In this document: one piece after another, positions 25,160 through 33,986 of the stretch
Numbering within the stretch: position 1 is the stretch's first letter
How the letters are laid out: each line of letters begins with the position of its first letter
Assembly (NCBI GenBank): GCA_026396875.1
Contig: JAPLVY010000007.1
Span: forward strand, 17,490-81,489
DNA length: 64,000 nt
DNA from: Candidatus Falkowiibacteriota bacterium
Lineage (GTDB): Bacteria; Patescibacteriota; Patescibacteriia; Patescibacteriales; UBA12465
Direction of reading: 5' to 3'
The notes under the pieces: model-generated
The model's input: only the letters and a program-made list of their open reading frames with translations
What the model was told of the DNA's origin: nothing
Database searches by the model: none
Translations under genes and position numbers: made by a program

Positions 25160-25489
25160 CTACTGCTTAGCAGAAAAATTGAGGCTCGAAACCAATTTGT
25201 CTATCAACTCCAGGCCCTCCTTATCGCTTTCCGGATAATTGCCTCGATAAAGATTGTCAATAAGCTTGTCGTCCTGCTTCAGGTACTCCCCAGAGAAACG
25301 ATAGACGACCGCGCTATAATGATTGGCGAAAGGAAAAACAATTCTCTTTTCCATGACATTAGCGCCAGCTCCTTCACAATTAGCGATACAGGGGCCAAAA
25401 TAATATTCAACAAACCCCTTAACACCATCAACCTCAATCGGATGAGCAACTGGTTTGTTTTCTGAAATGTTCACAAAATCTTTTGGCAA
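25160..25489 (-). pseudogene. C-terminal fragment of a frameshifted lipoprotein
   Basis: The track gives 109 residues from a TTG. The same frame stays open upstream to about 25590 and reads ...SFANLAGPGWGRGFFEYSTYNFSIGTQQERYA before the TTG, so the true protein starts earlier. That upstream part joins, by a one-base shift, the 63-codon lipoprotein start at 25584-25775. The intact protein would have about 204 residues. The family is not recognised. A cysteine pair (GPCIANCEG) is conserved-looking. Confidence 0.7.
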
Positions 25490-25583
25490 AGCATACCGCT
25501 CTTGCTGAGTTCCGATGGAAAAATTGTAGGTGGAATATTCAAAAAAACCCCTACCCCAACCTGGGCCAGCTAGATTAGCAAAA

Positions 25584-25775
25584 CTAATTACTATTTTCAG
25601 TTTTCGTGAGGCCGTCTAGTTGGTTTTTCGTCAATACTCTCCCAGAGTGACAATAAGCATCGTTTATGGCGGCTTGATCTATTGGCTTTTCTTCAACCGA
25701 AGCTGGCGGACTAGACTTTACACCGCAACCAGTCAGCGCGAGACCCAACAGTGAAACTAATAATATTTTTTTCAT
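25584..25775 (-). pseudogene. N-terminal fragment of the same lipoprotein (lipobox LTGC)
   Basis: 63 residues with a classic lipoprotein signal MKKILLVSLLGLALTGCG and then a short domain ending ...LTKTENSN at a TAG. Removing one base around this TAG joins it in frame to the open reading frame that runs on to 25160. This indicates one lipoprotein gene broken by a single-base insertion, or a sequencing error. It is 25 nt past the phosphatase gene, at the end of the pyk-eno operon. Confidence 0.75.
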
Positions 25776-25800
25776 AAATTAAGGCTTAGTTGATAAAAAA

Positions 25801-26472
25801 TTAATCTTTAAGAGTAACGAACAGATCCTCTTGTGGTGCCTCTTTGAGATGATCAACACTATTAATAAAATTTATTTTTACAACACCATCTTTATCAATT
25901 ACTAATTTACTGATAGATGACTGAAAGACCTCTAGCGACAAAAAACCAATAATATCAGCGTCTAAAATCCCCGTCAGAACCGCTTTAATTAGATTGCCGT
26001 GAGAAAAAACGGCTACCGTCTTTCCTCTGTTCTTTTTAAAAATATCGGTTAACGCCAAGCGAGCGGTTATTTGGATTTCGTCTAACTGCTTATCCATCTT
26101 CTGATAACCCTTCAAATGTTTGTGGCGATTTTTTTCAGCAATGTGAAAAAATTTTACTCGATGCCATTCCAACCAATCAATTTCGTTAAAACGGGCATCA
26201 ACAATAATTCTCTTTCCCAACTGTTTGGCAAATAAAGCGGCAGTTTCTTTGGATCTTTTTAACTCGCTAGAATATACTCGGTCAATCTCTAAGGTTAAGA
26301 GTTTCTTGGTTAAGGATTTTCGCTGCTTTAGCCCCGCAACAGAAAGAGGCATATTCTCTGAACCGACAAGTCCCTCCAAGCTGTAATCTGGATTACAGTG
26401 GCGAATTAGATAGATTGTTGTATAGGGCTGCCTTTCCTTTGGGGTCAGTTGAGATTTGAACTGAAAGATCAT
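25801..26472 (-). CDS. Histidine phosphatase family protein
   Basis: Phosphoglycerate-mutase-like fold, 223 residues. The phosphohistidine motif near residue 22 reads IYLIRHCNPDY (RHC rather than the common RHG), with SSELKRSKETA and a second catalytic histidine in VAVFSHGNLIKAVL. It fits a broad-specificity phosphatase more than a glycolytic mutase, but given the neighbouring eno and pyk genes a mutase role cannot be excluded from sequence alone. It lies 2 nt after the superoxide dismutase. Confidence 0.85.
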   Translation of the reverse strand: MIFQFKSQLTPKERQPYTTIYLIRHCNPDYSLEGLVGSENMPLSVAGLKQRKSLTKKLLTLEIDRVYSSELKRSKETAALFAKQLGKRIIVDARFNEIDWLEWHRVKFFHIAEKNRHKHLKGYQKMDKQLDEIQITARLALTDIFKKNRGKTVAVFSHGNLIKAVLTGILDADIIGFLSLEVFQSSISKLVIDKDGVVKINFINSVDHLKEAPQEDLFVTLKD

Positions 26473-26474
26473 AA

Positions 26475-27071
26475 TTAACTTCTAAAATTATTAAGAGCAA
26501 AATCCCAGTTTAGTAAATTATCAATCAAAGCAAGCGCGAAATCGGCGCGACGATTCTGATAATCAAGATAGTAGGCGTGCTCCCAAACATCAATTACTAG
26601 AAGCGGCTTAACGCCATGCAAAAAAGCGGAGTCAGCATTGGCGGTTTTTAAGAAAGCTAATTTTTCACCGTCCTTAACCAACCACGCCCAACCGCTACCA
26701 AACTGCGTTAGGGCACAATTTTTAAATTCTTCGCGAAAATTATCCCAACCACCGAAAGAAGCGTTAACTAGAGACGAAAAGTCTTCTGAGATTTCTTTTT
26801 TTTCATTTACCGCCCGCAGACTAGACCAAAAGAAGTCGTGGTTATAAATCTGAGCCGCATTATTAAAAACCGATGATTGCTCTGGCTGGCCAGCAGTTTT
26901 TTTAATTATTTCTAGAACAGAAAGGTTCTCCAGGTCGGTTCCGGCTATTAATTTATTGAGATTATCGACATAAGTTTGGTGATGCTTACCGTAATGAAAT
27001 TCCAAAGTTTTTTCGGAAATAAAAGGTTCCAGAGCGGGTTTCTCGAATGGTAAGTTGCTTAAATTAAACAT
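26475..27071 (-). CDS. sodA: Superoxide dismutase (Fe/Mn type)
   Basis: Converts superoxide to H2O2 and O2. Metal ligands are visible: His in LEFHYGKHHQTYVDNLN, His in NHDFFWSSL, and Asp/His in DVWEHAYYLDYQNRRADF. GSGWAWLV is also typical. The track starts at 27098, but the family start MFNLSNLPFEKPALEPFIS corresponds to the ATG at 27071. About 198 residues. Fe versus Mn cannot be decided by reading. Its presence beside an oxygen-sensitive hydrogenase elsewhere suggests tolerance of brief oxygen exposure. Confidence 0.94.
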   Translation of the reverse strand: MFNLSNLPFEKPALEPFISEKTLEFHYGKHHQTYVDNLNKLIAGTDLENLSVLEIIKKTAGQPEQSSVFNNAAQIYNHDFFWSSLRAVNEKKEISEDFSSLVNASFGGWDNFREEFKNCALTQFGSGWAWLVKDGEKLAFLKTANADSAFLHGVKPLLVIDVWEHAYYLDYQNRRADFALALIDNLLNWDFALNNFRS

Positions 27072-27113
27072 ATATTTATGATTATAAAAATTTATCAATC
27101 GTTCATTAATATT

Positions 27114-28124
27114 TTAGCGCTTTTTTCGTTTTCCCGCCAATTGCCCGCAAGCAGCATCAATCTCTTGTCCTAAGCTACGCCTGGCAGTTACTGACAAGCC
27201 AGCCCTCTCGAGGAGATCTTTAAATCTAGCGGTCCTAGCGGGCGTACTTGGCTGAAAACGTCCAGTTGGGTTGTAAGGGATCAAATTCGTTAGATACAAT
27301 GGTTTATTTAACAACTTGGCAAGCATGATTGCATCTTCATCGCGATCATTCACTTCTTTGATTAATAGATATTCAAACATTACCCTTCTGCCAGTCTTAG
27401 CAATATAGTTATCTACTGCCTCTAGAAGTTTTTTTAAGGGCGTCTTCCCGGCAAGGGGCATAATATTTGAACGCAAGGCATCGCTTGGCGCATGAAGAGA
27501 GATAGCGAGATTGACCTGTAATTTTTCACCAGCCAAACGTTTGATGCCGTTTAATACACCAGAGGTAGAAATGGATATTCGGCGAGCACCGAAATTAAAG
27601 TTCTCTGGATCATTTAAAATTTTTATTGCCTTCATTACTTCTTCGTAGTTCAAGAAAGGTTCTCCTTGACCCATAAAAACTGCATTATCGATGCGACCGT
27701 AGTTTTCCTTCTTCAAGTAGCGAGCCCAAAATAAAAACTGTTCCACGATCTCTTCGGCGCGCAAATTGCGCGTAAACCCGTTCATGCCAGTAGCACAAAA
27801 AACGCAAGCCAAAGGACAGCCAACCTGTGAAGAAAGGCAAACTGCAAAGCGACCGTCGGCCTGAGGGATTAATACTGTTTCTATCTGCTCGCCGTCATTT
27901 AGGGTAATCAACGCCTTGGCAACACCTTTCTTTCCGGAGCCACCGGTAACTTCTGCCTTGATCTCCAGGGGGCACTCGGAATTCAATTTTTCCCTCAGAG
28001 CGATAGGAAAAGTGGTGGCCTGAGACCAGTCGTCAATTAAATCAACAAAAACCGCTTTTTCCGCCTGGGTATGCCGAAACTTCTTTTCTTCCTTTAAGGC
28101 TCCATGCAATAATGAAATGTCCAT
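27114..28124 (-). CDS. rlmN: 23S rRNA (adenine2503-C2)-methyltransferase
   Basis: Radical-SAM enzyme that methylates A2503 of 23S rRNA and A37 of some tRNAs. The radical-SAM motif is CPLACVFCATG (CxxxCxxC), preceded by FAVCLSSQVG and followed by GMNGFTRNLRAEEIVEQF. Further signatures are FMGQGEPFLNYEEV, ISTSG, and the C-terminal VTARRSLGQEIDAACGQL with the second catalytic cysteine. 336 residues. It needs Fe-S clusters, probably from the NifS/IscU pair. Confidence 0.96.
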   Translation of the reverse strand: MDISLLHGALKEEKKFRHTQAEKAVFVDLIDDWSQATTFPIALREKLNSECPLEIKAEVTGGSGKKGVAKALITLNDGEQIETVLIPQADGRFAVCLSSQVGCPLACVFCATGMNGFTRNLRAEEIVEQFLFWARYLKKENYGRIDNAVFMGQGEPFLNYEEVMKAIKILNDPENFNFGARRISISTSGVLNGIKRLAGEKLQVNLAISLHAPSDALRSNIMPLAGKTPLKKLLEAVDNYIAKTGRRVMFEYLLIKEVNDRDEDAIMLAKLLNKPLYLTNLIPYNPTGRFQPSTPARTARFKDLLERAGLSVTARRSLGQEIDAACGQLAGKRKKR

Positions 28125-28130
28125 ATTTTT

Positions 28131-28154
28131 ATTAAAAGCCCGTGAAAACGGGCT
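28131..28154 (-). terminator. Hairpin between the phosphoesterase gene and rlmN
   Basis: AGCCCG / CGGGCT stem with a 6-nt loop and a short interrupted T-run on the minus strand. It may be an intra-operon attenuator. Confidence 0.6.
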
Positions 28155-28160
28155 AGAATA

Positions 28161-29291
28161 TTATTTTCTAAGGAGAGTAATAACCACAATTTCGCTACGG
28201 CTTAGAGTTCTTAGCGGTGGGCCCCAGGTGCCAACCCCCGTAGAGATAATGCCGGTCATTTGCTTAAATTTCCTTACTCCACGCGAATAGCCCTGATAAG
28301 CTAAATTGGAAATAAAATTAAAGGGAAACATCTGACCATAATGCGTGTGACCGGCCAAATAAAGATCTACTCCTATTTCTGCAACACTAGAAAATTGAAT
28401 CGGCTCATGAAACATTAGAATACTAGGTTTCTTGGAATTAAAACCAGAAAGAGACTTGATCTTTTCAGCTAGATCAAAAGTCTTGATGCCATTTAGTGGG
28501 TGGGTGACCCCCAGGATTTGTAGGCCATGAATCTCCTCAAGGCGATTGTCCAAAACTTCGATACCGCTACCAGTTAAGTGCTCAACGGGGCCAGAGTGGA
28601 TCAATCTTCCCTCATGATTACCACAGACAAAATGGACACCGGAAGGAGCATGAAGAGCGAGAAGTTCTTTGCTCGACTGCGAAAAATCTCCTTCGGTACC
28701 ATCAAATAAATCACCAGTGATAAGCACCATTTCTGGTTTTATTTTTTCTACTTCAGAGACAATTCTGGCCATAAATTTTTGCCGATAAATCGCCCCGATA
28801 TGAACATCGGACAAATGAACAATTTTTTTACCTAACCAAAAATCTGGGAGATTTTCTATCTCAACTTTCACTTCATGATTTTCCGGTGAAAAAGCATTAT
28901 AAAACCCGTAGAGAGAAAAAATCGCAGTTAAACCAATAAAGAACCAGGAAAATATCGAGAAATCAACAGGCGCAAAAAGTCCCAGAACAAACCGCAAGAT
29001 GATAATTACGAAATAAGCAAGAAATGCTTGCCAAGCGATACCAATCCAAGAAGCAATCAAGAAATAAAAGGAGGCCGTATAACCGTTATCAAATCGATTG
29101 ACCAGAAACTGAGCCAGAAAAACACTAATGAAAGAAAATGACAGTAGAATAATAAGAAAAGCGTAAGGGAAAATCGGCAGAAAAGAAAAGACATCCAATA
29201 AAACCAGATAAAACAAAAAATGACTGACGAGCAGAACCAAAACTACCGAAGATATCAGAAGCAAGATTTTTTTAGCAATTTTCTTAATCAT
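28161..29291 (-). CDS. Membrane-anchored metallophosphoesterase
   Basis: 376 residues. Four hydrophobic segments fill residues 5-130, followed by a calcineurin-like phosphoesterase domain with all metal motifs in order: VHLSDVHIG (DxH), LITGDLFDG (GDxxD-type), FVCGNHEGR (GNHE), LMFHEP and LAGHTHYGQMFPF (GHxH). This is the YkuE/YaeI-like arrangement, in which related enzymes act on membrane-lipid headgroups such as UDP-diacylglucosamine or cyclic nucleotides. The substrate here is unknown. It lies 17 nt past eno. Confidence 0.92.
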   Translation of the reverse strand: MIKKIAKKILLLISSVVLVLLVSHFLFYLVLLDVFSFLPIFPYAFLIILLSFSFISVFLAQFLVNRFDNGYTASFYFLIASWIGIAWQAFLAYFVIIILRFVLGLFAPVDFSIFSWFFIGLTAIFSLYGFYNAFSPENHEVKVEIENLPDFWLGKKIVHLSDVHIGAIYRQKFMARIVSEVEKIKPEMVLITGDLFDGTEGDFSQSSKELLALHAPSGVHFVCGNHEGRLIHSGPVEHLTGSGIEVLDNRLEEIHGLQILGVTHPLNGIKTFDLAEKIKSLSGFNSKKPSILMFHEPIQFSSVAEIGVDLYLAGHTHYGQMFPFNFISNLAYQGYSRGVRKFKQMTGIISTGVGTWGPPLRTLSRSEIVVITLLRK

Positions 29292-29308
29292 TAATTTCTA
29301 ATAATTTT

Positions 29309-30598
29309 TTAGCGGACGGCAAAAGGAAAATTGGCGTAAGTGCCCAGTTCTCCCAATTCAGCTTCAATTTCTAACAGACGATTATACTTGGCTGTTCTCT
29401 CGCTTCGTGCCGGAGCGCCGGTTTTAATTTGACCGGTACCCATAGCAACCGACAAGTCTGCAATAAAAGAGTCTTCGGTTTCACCGCTGCGATGAGAAAT
29501 GACAGCTGTCATGCTATTTTCTAAGGCGAGATTAATTGCAGCTACGGTTTCCGACAAGGTGCCGATCTGATTCAACTTAATTAAAATTGAATTTGAAGTT
29601 TTTTCTTCTATCCCCCTCTTGAGCCTTGAAACATTGGTGACATAAAGATCGTCACCGACTAGCTGGACTTCATTATTGAAGGCCAAGGAAAAATCCTTAA
29701 ATCCTTGCCAATCATCTTCGGACAAAATATCTTCAAAAGAAATAATTGGATGCCTTTCGGCTAAATCCTGATAAAAACCAATCATTTGCGAAGAGGACAT
29801 AGACTTCCCTTCTTTTTTTAAATTGTATAGGCCATCAGCAAAAAATTCCGTAGCAGCGGCATCTATTCCAAAAACCACTTCTTCTCCTAAAGAGTAGCCC
29901 GCAGCCACAACCGCCTCTGTGAGTAAACGGAAAGCTTCTTCGTTAGAAGAAACTGCGGGCGCAAAACCACCTTCATCACCAACGTTAACACTATAACCCT
30001 GATCTTTTAATGTTTTCTTAAGTGCCTGGTAAATTTCCGCACACATCATAAAAAAAAAAAAAAAATGTTTGGCCCCGATTGGCAAAATCATATACTCCTG
30101 AATGTCGGTTGCCCAATTAGCATGCTTACCGCCATTTAAAACATTCATCATTGGGACGGGCAAGGAAAACTTGCCGGCAAAACGAGGATTGAACTTGCTC
30201 AAGTACTGATAGAGAGGCTGACCAAGGGAGGCGGCAGCAGCGCGAGCACAAGCAAGGGAAACTGCGAGAATTGCGTTCGCTCCTAATTTTGCTTTATTCT
30301 CTGTACCATCGAGATCGATCATCTTCTGATCCAAATGATTCTGATTCTCAATCTCCAGACCAACAAGCGCGGGAGCAATTATTTCGTTAACATTTTTTAC
30401 AGCCGCAAGAACCCCGAGCCCGTTATAACGACCCTCGTCATTATCTCTCAGTTCAACTGCTTCATAACTGCCAGTAGAGGCGCCGCTAGGGACTCCCGAC
30501 CTTCCGACAAGACCATTTTCTAAAACAACTTCTGCAGCAACGGTTGGGTTGCCACGAGAATCCAGAATCTCCCAAGCTCTGATTGATTTAATTTTCAT
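29309..30598 (-). CDS. eno: Enolase
   Basis: Glycolytic 2-phosphoglycerate dehydratase, 429 residues. Signatures: DSRGNPTVAAEVVLENG, SGASTGSYEAVELRD, NVGDEGGFAP, the Mg ligands in FGIDAAATEF, SFEDIL and VGDDLYVTN, the catalytic lysine in ILIKLNQIGT and SHRSGETEDSFIADL. One segment is odd: where enolases normally have a conserved helix like F(S/K)EALRMGAE, this reads HFFFFFMMCAE, encoded by a run of 16 T. The length is kept, so the frame is open. See findings. Confidence 0.95.
   Translation of the reverse strand: MKIKSIRAWEILDSRGNPTVAAEVVLENGLVGRSGVPSGASTGSYEAVELRDNDEGRYNGLGVLAAVKNVNEIIAPALVGLEIENQNHLDQKMIDLDGTENKAKLGANAILAVSLACARAAAASLGQPLYQYLSKFNPRFAGKFSLPVPMMNVLNGGKHANWATDIQEYMILPIGAKHFFFFFMMCAEIYQALKKTLKDQGYSVNVGDEGGFAPAVSSNEEAFRLLTEAVVAAGYSLGEEVVFGIDAAATEFFADGLYNLKKEGKSMSSSQMIGFYQDLAERHPIISFEDILSEDDWQGFKDFSLAFNNEVQLVGDDLYVTNVSRLKRGIEEKTSNSILIKLNQIGTLSETVAAINLALENSMTAVISHRSGETEDSFIADLSVAMGTGQIKTGAPARSERTAKYNRLLEIEAELGELGTYANFPFAVR
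30050..30065. repeat. 16-nt A/T homopolymer inside enolase
   Basis: Sixteen consecutive A on the + strand (T in the coding sense), by far the longest homopolymer in the window. It encodes five phenylalanines where a conserved hydrophilic helix is expected. Confidence 0.9.
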
Positions 30599-30624
30599 AT
30601 TGATAAACTTATTTTCCTTAAAAA

Positions 30625-31650
30625 CTATTCAGCAACGTTGCGTTTATATATGCTGCTCTCAGTGCGGTCGATAACTTTTTTAAGAATCTTCACCGCTTCC
30701 AGGGGATATGCCCCCATCGCGGTTTCATCAGAAAGCATAATCATATCAGCGCCGTCAAAAACTGCATTAGCGATATCACTAACCTCGGCTCTGGTTGGAC
30801 TGGCATGATCCATCATCGAGATCATTACCTGCGTGGCTAGAATCGCTGGCTTATTGTGCCAATGAGCATGGCGAACCAAATTCTTCTGAACAATTGGCAA
30901 TTCTTCAATCGGAATTTCAATTCCCAGATCGCCGCGCGCAATCATGATCGCATCTGAAGCAGCGATTATTTTATCGATATTTTTTAAAGCAATTCCTCTT
31001 TCAATTTTGGAAACAATCTTGGCTTTACTTTTGCCGATTAATTTTTTCAAACGCAAAACATCTTCTTCGGTTTGAACAAAAGATAAACCAACATAATCCG
31101 CACCAATTTTCAAACCATACTTCAAATCTTTAATATCTTTATCAGTCAAACCACCAGCACGCAGATTGGTGTCGGGAACATTTATTCCTTTACGAGGAAG
31201 CAGGAGGCCACCGACAGTTACCTTGGCACTGATAACCCCGTTCTTGATACCGACGACTTTTGATTCGATCCCGCCGTTACAGAGAAACAAGGGTTCTCCC
31301 TTCTTGATTTCTTTGGCTAATTCGGAGTTATCGATGGGAATTATTCCTTCGTCTTCGTATGGTTTAGTAGAATAAGTGAAGCGATAAGTTTCTCCTTTTT
31401 TTAAAACCAAGCCCGTGCTTGGCATTTTACCAACGCGGATTCTTGGGCCCTGTAGGTCCAGTAAAATTGCTACCTTGCGGTTATTTACCTTATTAAATGT
31501 GCTGATCTGATTTTTAATGGATTTGTATTGCTCTGGGGTGGCGTGCGAGAAATTAACTCTCACAACGTCAACGCCGGCCTTCATTAAGGAATTCATCATT
31601 TCTGGTGATTCGGAACGGGGGCCGATAGTGGCAACGATTTTTGTGGACAT
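30625..31650 (-). CDS. pyk: Pyruvate kinase, catalytic core only
   Basis: Makes ATP and pyruvate from phosphoenolpyruvate. Motifs: VATIGPRSESPEMM, VRVNFSHA, LLDLQGPRIRVG, the B domain (about 73-160), SKIERGIALKNIDKI with the catalytic lysine, IMIARGDLGIEIP and ATQVMISMMDHASPTRAEVSDIANAVFDGADMIMLSDETAMGAYP. At 341 residues it ends right after the A domain; the usual C-terminal regulatory domain (about 120 residues) is missing, so the usual allosteric effector site is absent. First gene of the eno operon, 26 nt upstream of eno. Confidence 0.95.
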   Translation of the reverse strand: MSTKIVATIGPRSESPEMMNSLMKAGVDVVRVNFSHATPEQYKSIKNQISTFNKVNNRKVAILLDLQGPRIRVGKMPSTGLVLKKGETYRFTYSTKPYEDEGIIPIDNSELAKEIKKGEPLFLCNGGIESKVVGIKNGVISAKVTVGGLLLPRKGINVPDTNLRAGGLTDKDIKDLKYGLKIGADYVGLSFVQTEEDVLRLKKLIGKSKAKIVSKIERGIALKNIDKIIAASDAIMIARGDLGIEIPIEELPIVQKNLVRHAHWHNKPAILATQVMISMMDHASPTRAEVSDIANAVFDGADMIMLSDETAMGAYPLEAVKILKKVIDRTESSIYKRNVAE

Positions 31651-31700
31651 AAAAATATTATAAATTATTTATTTTTCAAAATAAAAACGACATTTCCCTG

Positions 31701-31714
31701 ATGTCTTCAGACAT
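31701..31714. promoter_or_regulatory. Palindrome at the predicted pyk transcription start
   Basis: ATGTCT-TC-AGACAT lies over the predicted start point, next to the -10 element. It could be an operator for a dimeric repressor or a short hairpin; no regulator is identified. Confidence 0.4.
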
Positions 31715-31741
31715 TATAGATCAAAAAGGACAAAATGGAAA
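31713..31741 (-). promoter_or_regulatory. Promoter of pyk-eno operon
   Basis: On the minus strand: TTTCCA, 17-nt spacer, TATAAT, with about 55 nt of A/T-rich leader. The rest of the 189-nt gap (31651-31839) shows nothing else recognisable. Confidence 0.55.
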
Positions 31742-31839
31742 GAGCCTATAAACAACATAATTGGTATTTTTTAAACATTATTTGCGAATTTATTTACTCT
31801 TTGGACCGATAAAGTAAATCTTTAACACTGGAATAAGAC

Positions 31840-32994
31840 TTACTTGTTCAGCCTTATTTCGGTCAATAAATCTTGAAAAAATTCCAGATTATTAGCCGCA
31901 GCTAGTCTTTGGCCTAGCGGCTCATTGAGACGAAATAGGTGATGCAAGAAAGCCTTAGAATAAGTGCGTAGCTCAGGAATTTTGCTGTTTTTATTAATCG
32001 GAGAAAAATCTTTGGCAAAAATGGCATTACTTATATTAATTGATTGATAAAAATCTGGAGCCTTGGCGACTGGTCCGTCATTTTTTTGAGGCAGCTTGAA
32101 ACCAGAAAAATTTTTCTTGAAATAAAATAGTTTTCCATGCCTTCCTTCGCGAGTAGGAATAACACAGTCAAACATATCCCAACCCATCAGAGCGCAGCGA
32201 TAGATATCTTCCGGAGTACCAACTCCTAGGGCGAAGCGCAAGGAATTTTCGGGAATAGCTTTGGCGGTTTCAAATAAAATTTCAGCTAAAAAATTGCCAT
32301 TTTTATCTACCGGGCGAGCGCCAAAACCATAGCCATCAAAACCAATTTTCGCCAGCTCACTCGCGCAATAGCGACGCAAATCAACCTCAACGCCTCCCTG
32401 CACAACTGAAAACAACAAGGGCCGGTTCTTTTCGGTAAGTTTTCTTTTTTTGACCTGCCTCAAATATTCATCTTTACAACGCTTTGCCCATGACAAAGTT
32501 CTCTCAACAGATTTCTCCATTTGCTCACGAGAAAATTCGTTAGGCGGGCAATCGTCCAGACAGACAATCATGTCTGTACCAAGAATAAATTGAATTTGGA
32601 TTGATTTCTCGGGACTAAGCTCGTGATAAGAACCGTCGAGTGGTGACTTAAATGTTACCTTTTGATCATCGATGCGACCCATTTTCTGACTGCGATGGAT
32701 TAAAGAAAAAACCTGAAAACCGCCGCTGTCGGATAATAACGGCAAATCAGAAGACATAAAACCATGGATACCCCCAGCCTTTTTGATTAGTTCCAGGCCT
32801 GGTTGCAGATAGAGGTGAAAGGTATTCACCACCATTGCCGCAGTCTTTGTCGCTAAAACATCTTTTGTGGTTGATAATTTAACGAAGCCACGGGTGGCAT
32901 CGGGCATAAAAAAAGGCGTTTTCAAAAAACCGTGATTAGTTTTTAGTTTGCCGCGTCGCAAATTTGATTTTTTATCTTTTTGAAAAATAAACAT
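31840..32994 (-). CDS. tgt: tRNA-guanine transglycosylase-like protein without zinc cysteines
   Basis: TIM-barrel Tgt family; in bacteria it exchanges G34 of GUN-anticodon tRNAs for preQ1. The 384 residues include LLSDSGGFQVFSL with the conserved aspartate, GVGTPEDI, and the nucleophile context FDCVIPTREGRHGKLF. Where normal Tgt has PxCxCxxCxNYSRAYLxHL, this protein reads PINKNSKIPELRTYSKAFLHHL: all three zinc-binding cysteines are replaced, only the His side remains. GGLAVGE is also altered to GYGFGAR and DECTP to DDCPP. The substrate may differ from preQ1. Confidence 0.88.
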   Translation of the reverse strand: MFIFQKDKKSNLRRGKLKTNHGFLKTPFFMPDATRGFVKLSTTKDVLATKTAAMVVNTFHLYLQPGLELIKKAGGIHGFMSSDLPLLSDSGGFQVFSLIHRSQKMGRIDDQKVTFKSPLDGSYHELSPEKSIQIQFILGTDMIVCLDDCPPNEFSREQMEKSVERTLSWAKRCKDEYLRQVKKRKLTEKNRPLLFSVVQGGVEVDLRRYCASELAKIGFDGYGFGARPVDKNGNFLAEILFETAKAIPENSLRFALGVGTPEDIYRCALMGWDMFDCVIPTREGRHGKLFYFKKNFSGFKLPQKNDGPVAKAPDFYQSINISNAIFAKDFSPINKNSKIPELRTYSKAFLHHLFRLNEPLGQRLAAANNLEFFQDLLTEIRLNK

Positions 32995-33000
32995 AGAGTA

Positions 33001-33915
33001 TTACTGTACTTTCCCTGAATTACTCAAGCTGGCAATATCGTCATCCTCTAATTTTGTCGTCTTGGGTGCACTGACAATTTTTATTTCAGAGTTATTTTCC
33101 GAATCAAGAGCAGAAACCGAGGAACCAGGAGAAACAATTAATATTTTATTGCGGTCAGTTAAAACAGGGATTAGGCTGAGATTAAACTCTCCGGTAATTT
33201 TCGGCACCGAAAGAGGGACTAAACCAAGATCCCAAACCACCTGATTTGAAGCCTGATCATAGTAAATAGCACCCGCCTGGACCTTCACTCTTCCCTCGAA
33301 GCTAGTGTTCGGTGGCAAAGCAAGACTAACCCTCGCCTTGGTCAATTCATGTAAGGTGTTGCTTAGAGACCAGTAGACCCTTAACGAAGTTTTTTCTCCT
33401 ACTTTCGGGGGCAAAGGCCCCTCGCCAACAGGAGAATTGTTGTCGTCAAAGTAAAGGATCTTCTCGGAAAAATTCAAATCGCTATTCAACTTATTGATGA
33501 TGACATTGCTGCGGTTAAGCTCTGACGCTATTGTATTACTGTTAATATTAAATTGAGCGTAGTTTTTAATTTGAAAATTATTGCCCAAATCAGCACTGGA
33601 AAATTTTCTCAAATGAACGGAAAAATTTAGATCACCGCTTTGTCCTGGTTTAATTTCCGCCAAAGCCGGCGCCTCATCTTTTGTCCAGGTGATTACGCCA
33701 TCTTTTAACTTGCCAGAAGAATCGACAAATAAATTACTCCAATCAATAAAAGGACTGTCGGCCACGGCGCTGATTGCAACATTACTGAGAGTCGCTGCAC
33801 CCTTATTGGAATAGGAAATAGTATAGTTTAAAACATCACCAAAATTTACCGCTTGGTCTCCCTGGCTACCATTTATCATCATCGTTAAATTTAGATCGTT
33901 CTTGATCACGTCCAT
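33001..33915 (-). pseudogene. C-terminal part of a frameshifted beta-sandwich membrane protein
   Basis: 304 residues from the ATG given in the track, but the frame is open upstream to about 33990 (reads DQNRLEIVGKLSAPDHLGNNVVFLEKRAG before it). That segment continues the domain begun in the preceding ORF. The content is beta-rich, DUF11-like: LNYTISYSNKGAATLSNVAISA, WTKDEAPALAEIKPGQSGDLNFSV, then a second similar domain. Together with 33987-34868 it forms one gene of about 622 codons broken by a one-base deletion. Secreted or surface exposed. Confidence 0.75.
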
Positions 33916-33986
33916 TCCAGCTCGTTTTTCAAGAAAGACTACATTATTACCGAGATGGTCTGGCGCGGAAAGTTTACCAACAATTT

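Noticed and set aside
25584-25592. Programmed +1 frameshift at the lipoprotein stop
   Set aside because: The AAT-TAG-TTT context lacks a slippery codon or Shine-Dalgarno-like stimulator; an indel is simpler.
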